A stretch of 64,000 bases of DNA from assembly GCA_964291375.2 (NCBI GenBank), contig OZ219809.1, positions 2,170,001-2,234,000 on the forward strand. Reading direction: 5' to 3'. Below, one piece after another: positions 1 to 9,535 of this stretch; the first letter of the stretch is position 1; the number at the start of each line of letters is the position of its first letter. Origin of the DNA: 3107 sp001483205 (GTDB lineage: Bacteria > Pseudomonadota > Alphaproteobacteria > Rhodobacterales > Rhodobacteraceae). Made by a program: the position numbers and the translations under genes. The notes beneath the pieces were generated by a model. That model had not been told where the DNA came from. It made no database searches and saw only the letters and a list, made by a program, of their open reading frames with translations.

Positions 1-4
1 GGAA

Positions 5-38
5 AGGCCGCCGGACCCCCCCGGCGGCCTGCTTTTTT
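5..38 (+). terminator. Intrinsic terminator of the gene upstream of the window
   Basis: A perfect 10-bp stem (AGGCCGCCGG at 5-14 pairs with CCGGCGGCCT at 21-30) with a 6-nt loop is followed by a T-rich run at 33-38. It lies 25 bp before the proV-like start. It therefore either ends an upstream transcript or limits read-through from an upstream gene, for example a substrate-binding protein, into proVW. Confidence 0.85.
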
Positions 39-63
39 ATTTAGCCGGGGACGGGGAGAAGAT

Positions 64-1101
64 ATGAGCGAATCAGTCGTCAAACTGACCGATGTCTGGA
101 AAATCTTTGGCGCGCGGGCCGAGGAAGCCATGGCCGCCGTCAAAAGCGACGGCATCGGCAAGCCGGAGGTTCTGGCGGAGTTCCAATGTGTTGTCGGCGT
201 TCAGGGGGCGACCTTTGACGTTCCGCGCGGCGAAATCTTTTGCATCATGGGCCTGTCCGGTTCGGGCAAATCGACACTGGTGCGCCATGTCAATCGCCTG
301 ATTGAGCCCACCGCAGGCACCATCGAAATTCTGGGACAGGACATATCGACCCTCAGCGAGGCCGAATTGCGCCGTATCCGTGCGCAGCAGATCGGCATGG
401 TGTTTCAGCATATGGCGCTGATGCCCCACCGCTCGGTGCGCGACAATGTTGCCTATCCGCTGGAGATCAGAAAGGTCTCGAAATCGAAACGCTGGGCGGT
501 GTCCGATCACACGCTGGGGCTGGTTGACCTGACCGGCTATGAAGACCGGCTGCCGAAAGAGCTGTCGGGCGGGATGCAGCAGCGTGTGGGGATTGCCCGC
601 GCGCTGGCATCAGACCCGGAGATTCTGTTGATGGATGAGCCGTTCTCGGCCCTTGATCCGCTGATCCGGCTTCAGTTGCAGGATCAGTTCAAGGCGCTGG
701 TGGCGCAGCTTCAGAAGACCACGCTGTTCATCACCCACGACCTTGACGAAGCCATCCGCATCGGCCACCGGATCGCGATTATGAAGGACGGGGTGATCGT
801 TCAGATCGGGTCGCCCGAGGAAATCGTGATGAACCCGGCGGATGACTATGTGCGGGAATTTGTCCAGGGCATATCAAAGCTGAAGCTGGTCAAGGCCCAT
901 TCGATTATGGAGCCGCTGGACAGCTACAAGGGTGATCTTGAGGCCGCGCCGCGCGCCGACCATGGGGCAGACCTTGACCAGTTGATCGACCTTGCGGTCG
1001 GAACCGACCACCCGGTTGTGATCACCGATGGCGGTGCCGATGTCGGCGTTGTGACAAAGCCCACGCTGCTAAGGGGCATTCAGGGAGGCAAGAATGAGTG
1101 A
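64..1101 (+). CDS. proV: Glycine betaine/proline-type ABC transporter ATP-binding protein
   Basis: This is the ATPase of a quaternary-amine (glycine betaine, choline or proline betaine) importer and works at the inner face of the membrane with the permease encoded next. Visible motifs are Walker A GLSGSGKST (residues 63-71), signature LSGGMQQR (167-174) and Walker B LLMDEP (188-193). The N-terminal helix before the P-loop is typical of ProV/OpuAA. At 345 aa the regulatory CBS region after about residue 275 is short compared with E. coli ProV (about 400 aa). The purine-rich ACGGGGAGAAG precedes the ATG. The stop overlaps the permease start by 8 bp. No binding-protein gene follows, so ProX is probably encoded before the window or elsewhere. 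The exact substrate cannot be read from the sequence. Confidence 0.93.
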   Translation: MSESVVKLTDVWKIFGARAEEAMAAVKSDGIGKPEVLAEFQCVVGVQGATFDVPRGEIFCIMGLSGSGKSTLVRHVNRLIEPTAGTIEILGQDISTLSEAELRRIRAQQIGMVFQHMALMPHRSVRDNVAYPLEIRKVSKSKRWAVSDHTLGLVDLTGYEDRLPKELSGGMQQRVGIARALASDPEILLMDEPFSALDPLIRLQLQDQFKALVAQLQKTTLFITHDLDEAIRIGHRIAIMKDGVIVQIGSPEEIVMNPADDYVREFVQGISKLKLVKAHSIMEPLDSYKGDLEAAPRADHGADLDQLIDLAVGTDHPVVITDGGADVGVVTKPTLLRGIQGGKNE

Positions 1102-2680
1102 TGCGACGACTGAAATAAAAGTCATGGCCGCCTCTGACATCGAGGTTGACCACGATGCGCTGGATGCCTCGATTGCCGAATTTACCGAGGTCAACGGCGC
1201 GTATTACGCCAATGCGTTCCACCGAATCCATGACGCCACGAATGCCATGCCAAAGACATTCAACCTCTGGGCCGCCGTGCTCGGGCCGATCTGGGCCGCG
1301 TCGCGGGCGATCTGGGGGATGTTCTGGACATTCCTGATCCTTGAGATCATCGCCTGGGTGCAGCTTGGCCGCGGGGCCTGGGGCAATCCCGGCGCAGAGC
1401 TTGCCGAACGTGCCGCCGGACAGATGGAGCGCGCCGGGGAGTTGCGCGAACGCGCCGCCAATGCCACCGAGCAGGCGGATGTGGACCGGTTCACCAAGCT
1501 GGCCGAGAATATCCAGAAGGCGGCGGATACCACTATGGAACAGTCTGTTGCCGCGCAGGCCGAGGCAACCGGGATCATGCTGACCGGCATTGCGCTGTTG
1601 TTGTTTTTCAAGCTGATCCAGGGGGTCTATGCCAATGTGGTCTATGAAAAGCAATATTCCAACTGGCGCATTGAGCCGGAGAAAACCGAAAGCGGGCGCA
1701 AGACATCGAACATCCTTCTGGGGGTTGTGCTGGCCGCTGCAATCGGCCCGCTGATCGTCTATAAATTCACCGTCAACTCGCCCCTTGCCCTTCTGGATGC
1801 CTTTCCCGAGGATGAGGTGTCGGCGCTGATCCTCGGGGCGGATCAGGGAACGCTGTTTTCGTCTGTGGCGACTTCTCTGGAAGACACCATCGACGGGGCG
1901 GCTGTTGCGGGGGGCGATGTTTTCGATGGCATTGTCAATGGTATCAGACAGGTGCTTGACGCCCTGACGGTGGCGCTGAACGGGTCGCCCTGGCCGGTGG
2001 TGATGCTGGTGATTGTGGTGACGGCATGGCGGGCCGCCGGGCCGCGGGTGGCGATATTCACCGCGGCGGCGCTGGGCTATGTCGCGTTGCTGGGCTATTG
2101 GGAGGTGGCGATGGAGACCGTGGCGCTTGTCGGGGCCTCGGTCATCCTGTGCGTCGTGTTCGGCATTCCGCTGGGCATCTGGTTCGGCAAGTCGAGCCGG
2201 GCCTACAAGTTTGCCGAGCCGGTGCTTGACCTGATGCAGACCCTGCCCGCGTTCGTCTATCTGATCCCGATTATCGCGTTTTTCGGAACCGGCAATCCGC
2301 CGGGCATTCTGGCGACGATCATCTTCGGGATGCCGCCGGTGATCCGGTTGACGGCACTGGGGATGCGGGGGGTGCCCGAAAGCATCAAAGAGGCCGCGGT
2401 CGCCTTCGGGGCATCCCGCTGGCAGTTGCTGAAGGACGTGGAAATCCCGCTTGCCCTGCCCTCGGTGATGACCGGGGTCAACCAGACGATCCTGATGTGC
2501 CTGTCGATGGTGGTGATTATCTCGCTGATTGGCGGCGGGGGGCTGGGCAAGGAAATCCTTGAGGCGCTGCAATACGCCGCCAAGGGGCCGGGGCTGCTCG
2601 GGGGCTTTGCGATCCTGTTTGTGGCAATGGTGATTGACCGGATCGTTCAGGGGGCCTTCCGCCGCGAAAACCAGACCTGA
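1094..2680 (+). CDS. proW: Glycine betaine/proline-type ABC transporter permease with long N-terminal extension
   Basis: This is the membrane permease partner of the preceding ATPase. Residues from about 340 onward carry the conserved binding-protein-dependent permease core: a LDLMQTLPAFVYLIPI segment and an EAAVAFGASRWQLLKDVEIP coupling loop. The protein is 528 aa, far longer than the 280-350 aa usual for this family. The extra N-terminal part has a hydrophobic segment near residues 60-95, an alanine/glutamate-rich predicted coiled coil near 105-150 and a second hydrophobic stretch near 155-180. The ATG overlaps proV by 8 bp, so the two are probably translationally coupled. Family assignment is secure. 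The role of the extension is unknown. Confidence 0.92.
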   Translation: MSDATTEIKVMAASDIEVDHDALDASIAEFTEVNGAYYANAFHRIHDATNAMPKTFNLWAAVLGPIWAASRAIWGMFWTFLILEIIAWVQLGRGAWGNPGAELAERAAGQMERAGELRERAANATEQADVDRFTKLAENIQKAADTTMEQSVAAQAEATGIMLTGIALLLFFKLIQGVYANVVYEKQYSNWRIEPEKTESGRKTSNILLGVVLAAAIGPLIVYKFTVNSPLALLDAFPEDEVSALILGADQGTLFSSVATSLEDTIDGAAVAGGDVFDGIVNGIRQVLDALTVALNGSPWPVVMLVIVVTAWRAAGPRVAIFTAAALGYVALLGYWEVAMETVALVGASVILCVVFGIPLGIWFGKSSRAYKFAEPVLDLMQTLPAFVYLIPIIAFFGTGNPPGILATIIFGMPPVIRLTALGMRGVPESIKEAAVAFGASRWQLLKDVEIPLALPSVMTGVNQTILMCLSMVVIISLIGGGGLGKEILEALQYAAKGPGLLGGFAILFVAMVIDRIVQGAFRRENQT

Positions 2681-2684
2681 GAGT

Positions 2685-2796
2685 GAGAGCTGCGCATATG
2701 GCGTGATGATGGCCGCGTCCGGCCCGCACGGGTGGGCGCGCGCCGTCTCATCCCCGGCAGGCGGCTGCCCGGCTCGATCATCATGCAGAGGTCTTT
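2685..2796. repeat. Inverted-repeat element copy, diverged, 5 bp after the proW stop
   Basis: The right end (GGCAGGCGGCTGCCCGG, then CATCATGCAGAGGTCTT) matches the B end of the dispersed element family. The left end, beginning GAGAGCTGCGCATATGG, is a weaker match to the terminal repeat. The middle contains CGCGTCCGGCCCGCACGG, which is shared with the repeat near 39.1 kb. The copy lies between convergent proW and the bactofilin gene. Confidence 0.7.
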
Positions 2797-2861
2797 GAAA
2801 CGGGCCGCCGGACGGCCCCCCGCCCGGAGCGCGCCCCCGTCGCCCCGGTATCAGGGATGTA

Positions 2862-3392
2862 TCACGATGTCCTGACAGCGGTCTGCTGTTGCGGCGGCAC
2901 GGCGGCGGCAGCGGACGGTCTGCTGCCGGTGGTGCTCAGCGGGTCATCCTGCCGCTGCACCGAGCCCTCGAAATGCGCCCCCGATTCGATGGCAATCGTC
3001 TTGTGAACGATGTCGCCTTCCACCCGCGCCGTCGAGGTCAGCCGCACCTTCAGCCCCCGCACCCGGCCAATAACCCGGCCATTGACGACCACATCATCGG
3101 CAATCACCTCTCCCTTCACCGTCGCGCTTTCGCCAAGCGTCAGCAGATGGGCGCGAATATCGCCCTCGACCTGGCCCTCGACCAAGATGTCACCGGTGGT
3201 CTTGATATTGCCCTTGACGTGCAGGTCGGTTGAAAGCGTCGAGACCGGCGGTTTGATCTTCGCAGCCCCTTCCCGCGCCGGGGCGACCTCCTGCTTAGCG
3301 GCGGGATACGCCGCCGTATCACTCACCTTCGCGGCCTCGGGGGTGGCCTGTTTCCGGGGGTCGGGTTCATTGGTTTTGCTTTTAGAAAACAT
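2862..3392 (-). CDS. Bactofilin (polymer-forming cytoskeletal protein)
   Basis: Bactofilins are small beta-helical proteins that polymerise without nucleotide and scaffold cell-wall enzymes at the membrane. At 176 aa this has a low-complexity polar N-terminus (1-50), a central beta-solenoid (about 52-145, with repeating short turns such as VEGDIRAHLLTLGESATVKG), and a disordered Ala/Gln-rich tail. Its start overlaps the end of the upstream M23 peptidase by 11 bp. That bactofilin-M23 pairing is a known shape-determining arrangement, as in Caulobacter and Helicobacter. The function is inferred from the family and from this pairing. Confidence 0.92.
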   Translation of the reverse strand: MFSKSKTNEPDPRKQATPEAAKVSDTAAYPAAKQEVAPAREGAAKIKPPVSTLSTDLHVKGNIKTTGDILVEGQVEGDIRAHLLTLGESATVKGEVIADDVVVNGRVIGRVRGLKVRLTSTARVEGDIVHKTIAIESGAHFEGSVQRQDDPLSTTGSRPSAAAAVPPQQQTAVRTS

Positions 3393-4704
3393 CGCGTGCT
3401 GCCCTTATATATGTCATCGGGTTGACGGGTTTGCCGCTTTCGCGGATTTCATAGTGTAGATGGGTTCCGGTTGAGCGTCCAGAATTTCCCATATCCCCGA
3501 TGCGGTCGCCGCGCGAAATGCTCTGGCCGACCCTGACATGAATGCGCGACAGGTGGGCATAGCGGGTCTCAACGCCAAAGTCATGCCGGACCTTTATCAT
3601 CTGCCCATAGCCCGCCGACCACCCGGCATGGCTGACCACACCATCGGCGGTCGCGTAAATCGGAGAGCCATGGGCGGCGGCAAAATCACTGCCGTTGTGC
3701 ATCCGCCCCCAGCGGGGGCCAAAGCCGGACGTAAAACGATACGTCCCGCTGACCGGCATGTGAAACGGTATTTTCTGCACCGCGATCCGGTAGAGGTTCA
3801 CCCGATCCATCTCTCTTAAGATGGCGTTGGCGCGGGCGCTGCTTTCATCCGGGGTGCGGTTTGAGGTCGAGAAGGAAATCGGCGTCAGCGGGCCACCCTG
3901 ACCGGAATATCCCCGGCGAATGCTTTCGATCACCCGCTCCGGTTCATAGCCGACGCGCCTGAACATCTCGTCCAGTGGGGTCAGCGAAACCTCAACCGCT
4001 TCCTCAAGCTGCTCGAAAATCCGGTCATTGCGTTCGTCCGTCAGCCGTGCCTCATAGAGGAGTTCAGAAACCCGCCCTTCTGCCCGGCGGGCCTCAGAGA
4101 CGGTCCGGTCGCGCTCCGCCCCGGCGGTTTCAAGCGCCTCTGACAGAAAGCTGATCACCGTCTCCATATCGGAAACGCGGGTCTGCCGCTGTTGCCCGTC
4201 ATCCTCTGCCTGTGCCAGCAGGCCACGGGTTTCTTGCAGGGCGGCGCGGGCCTCGTCACGTTCCCCGGTCATGCGGTGCAGGGCGGTGCGGAAACTGTTC
4301 AGGCCGCCTTCAAGCTCTCGCCGCCGATCCTCAGAGGCCAGCAGCGCCGATTGCATCAGTGACATCTCGCTGAGGGCGGCCCCGGCGCGGGCCTGCGCGG
4401 CGCGGGCCTGCTGCACACTCCGGTCCCGCTCTGCTGACAGGGCATTCAGGCGCTGTTCATAAAGAGCCTGTTTGCGCTCTGCCTCTGCCCTGACGCCGCC
4501 GGTATCGATTGTATCGGTGAACAGGGCGGCGCTGGTGAAAATCGTCCACGCGAACAGGGCTGTCGCGCCGCAGATCGCGGAGAGTTGCGCAAAGGGCGAC
4601 AGGCGAACAAAGCGCACGCCGGTATCCGACTGAATGATCATGCGTTTCTCAGGCAGCCGCCTGCTCAGAACAGCCTCAACTGTGTGTCCCGGTTTCAGTC
4701 GCAA
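3382..4704 (-). CDS. M23 family metallopeptidase with coiled coil and one membrane anchor
   Basis: This is a probable periplasmic peptidoglycan endopeptidase. A membrane helix (LSAICGATALFAWTIFTSAA, near residue 45) is followed by a long coiled coil rich in Glu, Arg and Ala (about 75-235) and a C-terminal LytM/M23 domain. The zinc ligands are visible in HNGSDF and in HLHYEI, so the domain looks catalytically intact. I place the start at a TTG at 4704 because AGGGGG lies 7 nt upstream. In-frame ATGs at 4779 (no good ribosome site) and 4641 are alternatives. The gene is co-transcribed with the bactofilin that overlaps its 3' end, pointing to localised cell-wall remodelling. Confidence 0.9.
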   Translation of the reverse strand: MRLKPGHTVEAVLSRRLPEKRMIIQSDTGVRFVRLSPFAQLSAICGATALFAWTIFTSAALFTDTIDTGGVRAEAERKQALYEQRLNALSAERDRSVQQARAAQARAGAALSEMSLMQSALLASEDRRRELEGGLNSFRTALHRMTGERDEARAALQETRGLLAQAEDDGQQRQTRVSDMETVISFLSEALETAGAERDRTVSEARRAEGRVSELLYEARLTDERNDRIFEQLEEAVEVSLTPLDEMFRRVGYEPERVIESIRRGYSGQGGPLTPISFSTSNRTPDESSARANAILREMDRVNLYRIAVQKIPFHMPVSGTYRFTSGFGPRWGRMHNGSDFAAAHGSPIYATADGVVSHAGWSAGYGQMIKVRHDFGVETRYAHLSRIHVRVGQSISRGDRIGDMGNSGRSTGTHLHYEIRESGKPVNPMTYIRAARDVF

Positions 4705-5065
4705 GGCTTTGCCCCCTTTTGTGCGTTTTTCCGGTTTATGCGTTTTCCGGTCGTTGAAGCGCCAACAGAGGCATGGCAACGCCGGTGCTCACACACCAAC
4801 GAATTTCTAGCGGCCCGTTGCCCGTCCCGCAACTTTTTTCACGATTTTATCTACCGGATAAGGGCCACCCGGCAAATTCCCGCCGATGACGCCATTATGC
4901 AGAGGTCTTTGCAATCGATTTCATCCCGTCAGGCTGAATTGTCACCGCTCATGCGCGGTCCCTGTGGAATGATCGTGCGAATTGCCTTACCGTGGGCGTC
5001 GCGGCACTGTCGTGGCAATGTGGCAATAAAGACTGCAACACCCGTTGCGGGAGGCACGGGGCAAG
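4705..5065. other. Divergent intergenic region with a partial repeat end
   Basis: This 361-bp gap separates the leftward M23 gene from the rightward AsmA-like gene, so both promoters should lie here. I see no convincing paired -35/-10 elements. A partial copy of the dispersed inverted-repeat terminus is present at 4888-4909. Nothing protein-coding is supported. Confidence 0.5.
4888..4909. repeat. Isolated terminus of the inverted-repeat element
   Basis: GACGCCATTATGCAGAGG followed by TCTT matches the B-side terminus of the dispersed element. No partner terminus is recognisable nearby, so this is a remnant or a solo end. Confidence 0.6.
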
Positions 5066-8000
5066 ATGAGCAAACATCCGTATAGGCTTGTGCGCCGGGG
5101 CCTGGGCTGGGGCCTGCGGGGGCTTTGGGGTGCCGTCAAGGTCGTCCTTGTCACCACCGCCTTCGGGGTGGTGTTGTTTGCCGTCTCGGGGCGGGAGATC
5201 ACCCTGCCGGACCGGATCACGCAGCGGATCGAAACCCGGCTAGAGGCGGTCATGGCCGGGGGCGCGCTTGCAATTGACCGCACCCGCTTTGCCATCGGCC
5301 CTGACCTGTCGCCTGTCGTTCTGCTGCACGATCTTGTGGTCTCGGATGCAGCCGGGCTTCCGCTGGCAGAACTGGCAGAGGTCGCCATCAGGCTGTCCGC
5401 CGGTCATGCCTTGGGCGGACAGCTTCACCCCACGGGGGTGGAGCTCAGCGGGGTGGTGCTGTCCCTGCGCCGGGAACCCGACGGCCGGTTTGATCTGTCG
5501 CTGGAAACCGGCGAGGGGCCGCTCAGCCCCACCGGGTCATTCGCCGATATTCTGAACGGGGTCGAGGCAGCCTTTGACGCGCCGCTGCTGTCGCATATCA
5601 GGTCGATTGCCGTCCGCGACCTGACCTTTGAGTATGAGGACGTGCGGGCCGGGCGGTTCTGGGTGGCGTCCGGGGCGAACGCGGTGCTTGAGCGCGACGG
5701 CGAAAAGACAGAGATGCGCCTTGGCTTCGACCTGGACTCCGGCACGGATCAGATCGCCCGTGGTGAGCTGACGATCAGCGCCTTCAGGGAAACATCGCGG
5801 GCCGTGCTTTCAGCCCGGATGTCGGGGCTGCCCGCGTCGGACTTCGCCACCCAGTCCCCGGCGCTGGCCTGGCTGTCGGTTATCGAGGCCCCGGTCTCGG
5901 GCGCGCTGCGGGCAGAGCTTGATGACGACGGCACCCTGCACACCATGAACGGCACCCTTGATATTGACGCGGGCGTTCTTCAGCCGACGCCGGAGGCCGA
6001 ACCGGTGGAGTTCCGGTCGGGCCGGGCCTATTTCGGCTATGACCCTGCCGCCGGGCGGGTGCGCTTTGACGAGTTTTCCGTGGAAACCGATGCGCTGACG
6101 CTCAGGGCCGAGGGACAGGGCTATTTGCGCGATATGGATGGCGGCTGGCCCCGGACCATGCTCGGGCAACTCCGCTTTACCAGTATCACCGCCAACCCCG
6201 GTGCGATGTTCACGGCCCCGGTTGCCTTTGACGGGGGCGCGCTCGACCTGCGGCTGCGCTTTGATCCCCTGACCGTTTCAATCGGGCAGATGGTTCTGTT
6301 CGGCGGTGACACGCATCTTGTCGGCAAGGGTCGGATCACCGCCGGGCCGCAGGGCTGGCAGGCGGCGCTCGACATGACGGCGGCGCGGCTGGCGGTTGAG
6401 GATGCCGCCGCTTTGTGGCCGGACCGGTTTGCGCCGCAGACACGCAAATGGGTGACGGAAAACGTCCAAAGCGGGGTGCTGCACAATGTTGCGGCCTTTC
6501 TGCGCGCCACACCGGGGCAGGAACCGCTCAACGCGCTGGCGTTCAGGTTTGACGACGCAACCGTCAGATATGTAAAGACCCTGCCGGTCATCACCGGGGC
6601 ATCGGGGTTTGCGTCGATACATGACCACGCCTTTTCCCTCACCGTCGAAAATGGCCATGTGGTCGCGCCGAATGGCGGCAGGCTTGATGTGACGGACTCG
6701 ACCTTCGGGGTTGCCGACACCCGTGCGGAACCAGAGCGGCTTGATGCCGATCTGCGGCTGCGCGGGGATATTCCCGCCCTGCTGTCGCTGCTGGACGCGC
6801 CGCCGCTTGAGATACTGCAACGGGCGGGCCGCACACCCGACATTGCCGACGGAGAGGCCGATGTGACCGCCCGGCTGGGGCTGGACCTGATCCGGGGTCT
6901 AAAGGCGACGGACGTGGATTTTCAGGCCGAGGTGATGCTGCGCGATGTGACTTCGGACAAGATCATCGGCGGGCGGCGGTTGCAGGCCGATATGCTGTCG
7001 CTGCGCGGATCGAATGAGGGGGTCGAGATTTCCGGCGCGGTGCGGTTGGGGCAGGCCACGGGGCTGGTTGCCTGGATACAGGCGTTTGACACTGACACAG
7101 AGGGCCGGTCACGGATCGAGGGAACAGTTGACCTGTCGCAGGCGTTTCTGGATGAGTTCGGGATCAGCCTGCCGCCCGGCAGTGTCGAGGGCATGGCGAC
7201 CGGGCGTGTGGAGATCGACCTTGGCCCGGATGCGCCGCCGCGTTTCAGGTTGCAGTCGGACCTGAGCGGTGTGCAGGTGCGGCTGCCCCCCCTTGGCTGG
7301 TCCAAAGCCGCCGACCAGACCGCCAGCCTGTTGGTGGAGGGCGAACTGGGCGCACGCCCGCGTATTGAGGCCCTGCGGCTGGAGGCCGGGGGGCTGGAGG
7401 CCGAGGGCACGGTGACCCTGCACGAGGACGGCACGCTGGATGAAATGCGGTTCAGCCGGATCAGGGCGGGCGATTGGCTGGACGCCCCCGTGGTCCTGAC
7501 CGGCAGGGGCCGGGGCCAGCCCCCCGATATTCAGATCACCGGCGGGCGGATGGACATTCGCGGTGCGGCGGGCCTCGGGCAGGGGGGCGGCGGTGGTGGC
7601 GGCACATCAACCCCGGTTTCGGCGGCGCTTGACCGGGTTACGGTGTCGGATAATGTCGTGCTGTCGGATTTCAGGGGCAATTTCGTTCTCGGGGCCGGGG
7701 TCGCGGGCGGTTTCAGCGCCACCCTGAACGACGCGGCGCGCATCACCGGCGAGCTTGTGCCCCAATCCGGCAGGTCCGCGATCCGGGTGCGAAGCGATGA
7801 CGCGGGCGCGGTTCTGGGGGCCATCGGCATTCTGGGCCGGGCGCGCGGCGGCACGCTCGATCTGCTTCTGGCCCCGCTTGAGCGGAAGGGCGTTCTTGAC
7901 GGCCAGCTCAGGATAACCGACGGTTTTCGCGTCCGGGGCGCGCCCGCCCTTGCGGACCTTCTGAATGCGATCAGCGTCATCGGGCTGCTGGAACAACTGA

Positions 8001-8350
8001 ACGGCAGCGGGCTGGCCTTTGTGAGTGCGGATGCGCGGTTCCGCCTGACACCGGAACAGGTGGTTATCAGCCGCGCCAGTGCCTCCGGCCCGTCGCTCGG
8101 TGTGAGCCTGAACGGTATCTATGACCTCGCGGGCAAGCAACTGGACATACAGGGGGTGCTGTCCCCGGTCTATCTGGTCAACGGGATCGGCTCATTATTC
8201 ACCCGCCCCGGCGAAGGGCTGTTCGGGTTCAATTTCAGCCTGCGCGGGGCGGTGTCCGACCCGCAGGCGACGGTCAATCCGCTGTCCATCCTGACGCCGG
8301 GTATGTTCAGAGAGATTTTTCAGCGCCCGCCGCCGGAACTGCCGGAGTGA
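5066..8350 (+). CDS. Large AsmA-like/DUF3971 protein (YhdP-type)
   Basis: This 1094-aa protein has a short basic N-terminus, one membrane helix (about residues 20-45) and a very long periplasmic part of repeating beta-rich units. The C-terminal segment ending near LRGAVSDPQATVNPLSILTPG matches the AsmA-like C-terminal domain. Proteins of this class (YhdP, TamB, AsmA) are bridge-like and implicated in moving phospholipids between the inner and outer membranes. I chose the ATG at 5066, with GGGAGG 11 nt upstream, over the TTG at 5045. A glycine run (GGGGGG, near residue 840) lies in a linker. The stop overlaps the queA GTG as GTGA, so the two genes are coupled. The lipid-transport role is inferred from the family. 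Confidence 0.88.
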   Translation: MSKHPYRLVRRGLGWGLRGLWGAVKVVLVTTAFGVVLFAVSGREITLPDRITQRIETRLEAVMAGGALAIDRTRFAIGPDLSPVVLLHDLVVSDAAGLPLAELAEVAIRLSAGHALGGQLHPTGVELSGVVLSLRREPDGRFDLSLETGEGPLSPTGSFADILNGVEAAFDAPLLSHIRSIAVRDLTFEYEDVRAGRFWVASGANAVLERDGEKTEMRLGFDLDSGTDQIARGELTISAFRETSRAVLSARMSGLPASDFATQSPALAWLSVIEAPVSGALRAELDDDGTLHTMNGTLDIDAGVLQPTPEAEPVEFRSGRAYFGYDPAAGRVRFDEFSVETDALTLRAEGQGYLRDMDGGWPRTMLGQLRFTSITANPGAMFTAPVAFDGGALDLRLRFDPLTVSIGQMVLFGGDTHLVGKGRITAGPQGWQAALDMTAARLAVEDAAALWPDRFAPQTRKWVTENVQSGVLHNVAAFLRATPGQEPLNALAFRFDDATVRYVKTLPVITGASGFASIHDHAFSLTVENGHVVAPNGGRLDVTDSTFGVADTRAEPERLDADLRLRGDIPALLSLLDAPPLEILQRAGRTPDIADGEADVTARLGLDLIRGLKATDVDFQAEVMLRDVTSDKIIGGRRLQADMLSLRGSNEGVEISGAVRLGQATGLVAWIQAFDTDTEGRSRIEGTVDLSQAFLDEFGISLPPGSVEGMATGRVEIDLGPDAPPRFRLQSDLSGVQVRLPPLGWSKAADQTASLLVEGELGARPRIEALRLEAGGLEAEGTVTLHEDGTLDEMRFSRIRAGDWLDAPVVLTGRGRGQPPDIQITGGRMDIRGAAGLGQGGGGGGGTSTPVSAALDRVTVSDNVVLSDFRGNFVLGAGVAGGFSATLNDAARITGELVPQSGRSAIRVRSDDAGAVLGAIGILGRARGGTLDLLLAPLERKGVLDGQLRITDGFRVRGAPALADLLNAISVIGLLEQLNGSGLAFVSADARFRLTPEQVVISRASASGPSLGVSLNGIYDLAGKQLDIQGVLSPVYLVNGIGSLFTRPGEGLFGFNFSLRGAVSDPQATVNPLSILTPGMFREIFQRPPPELPE

Positions 8351-9462
8351 CCGCCTTGAAACTGTCCGACTTTGATTTCGATCTGCCCGCCGATCTGATC
8401 GCCACGCGGCCCGTCTCGCCCAGAACATCGGCGCGGCTGTTATATGCGCGGGGGGAAACGCTCCGGGACCGGCGGGTCGATGACCTGCCCGACCTGCTCC
8501 GGCCCGGCGACCGGCTGATCCTGAATGACACAAGGGTGATCCCGGCCCGGCTGAACGGTATCCGCAGGCGCGCAGGCGCGGGCGGCGCGACCACAGAGGC
8601 GCGGGTTGAGGTCACATTGCTTGAACCGATGGCAGATGATGATGTCTGGCGCGCTCTGGCAAGGCCGCTCGGCAAGCTGCGCAAGGGCGATGTGGTGGCG
8701 TTTTCGGAAATCCTGTCGGCAGAGTGCCTTTCACGGTCTGACAGGGACGCGGCCTTGCGCTTTAACCTGCGGGGCGAGGCGTTTGACCGGGTGCTGGCAG
8801 AGACCGGCCAGATGCCGCTGCCGCCCTATATCGCCGCCCGGCGCGCCGCGGATGCCCGCGACCGACAGGATTATCAGACGGTTTTTGCCAGGCATTCCGG
8901 GGCGGTGGCGGCCCCGACGGCCTCGCTGCATTTCGACGAACGGCTTCTGGAACGGATCGCCGCGCGGGGCGTCGGCCTGACCCATGTCACCCTGCATGTC
9001 GGCGCGGGAACCTTTTTGCCGGTCAGGACGGACGACCCCCGCCAGCATAAGATGCACGCCGAATGGGGGCAAATCACCCCCACCGCTGCGGCTGAAATCA
9101 ACGCGGCAAAGCGCGCGGGCGGGCGGATCATTCCCGTCGGCACCACGGCGCTGCGGCTGATCGAAAGCGCCACTGACGCCGATGGCATCATTCACCCCTG
9201 GCGCGGCCTGACGGACATCTTCATCATGCCCGGTTATGCTTTCCGCATCACCGACGCGCTGATGACCAATTTCCACCTGCCGAAATCAACCCTGCTGATG
9301 CTGGTCTCGGCCCTGATGGGGCGCGAAACGATCAGCAAAATCTATGCCCATGCCGTGGCGGACGGCTATCGGTTCTTTTCTTACGGGGATGCGTCGCTTC
9401 TGGTTCCGGGGGGCGGAGAGGATGGCCGCAAAAAGCGCGAATTTTGTCTAAACGCGCCTTGA
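8347..9462 (+). CDS. queA: S-adenosylmethionine:tRNA ribosyltransferase-isomerase
   Basis: QueA transfers and isomerises the ribosyl moiety of SAM onto 7-aminomethyl-7-deazaguanine at the wobble position of tRNAs, forming epoxyqueuosine. The 371-aa product carries family segments DFDFDLPADLIATRPVSPR at the N-terminus, HVGAGTFLPVR, and FHLPKSTLLMLVSALMGRE near the C-terminus. Translation starts at GTG inside the GTGA overlap with the preceding gene. The C-terminal tail, rich in Lys and Arg after LLVPGG, is somewhat longer than in E. coli. No other queuosine gene is in the window. Confidence 0.95.
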   Translation: MTALKLSDFDFDLPADLIATRPVSPRTSARLLYARGETLRDRRVDDLPDLLRPGDRLILNDTRVIPARLNGIRRRAGAGGATTEARVEVTLLEPMADDDVWRALARPLGKLRKGDVVAFSEILSAECLSRSDRDAALRFNLRGEAFDRVLAETGQMPLPPYIAARRAADARDRQDYQTVFARHSGAVAAPTASLHFDERLLERIAARGVGLTHVTLHVGAGTFLPVRTDDPRQHKMHAEWGQITPTAAAEINAAKRAGGRIIPVGTTALRLIESATDADGIIHPWRGLTDIFIMPGYAFRITDALMTNFHLPKSTLLMLVSALMGRETISKIYAHAVADGYRFFSYGDASLLVPGGGEDGRKKREFCLNAP

Positions 9463-9535
9463 AGTGTCGCGGACATGGGCGTAGGGGCGCGATCACGGGT
9501 GTAGGGGGAACCTGCGAGGATCAAAGAGGCCAAAC

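Noticed and set aside
1022..2572. 516-codon open frame antisense to proW
   Set aside because: High G+C keeps antisense frames open. The composition is His/Arg/Gln-rich with no family motif, and the sense strand encodes a clear permease.
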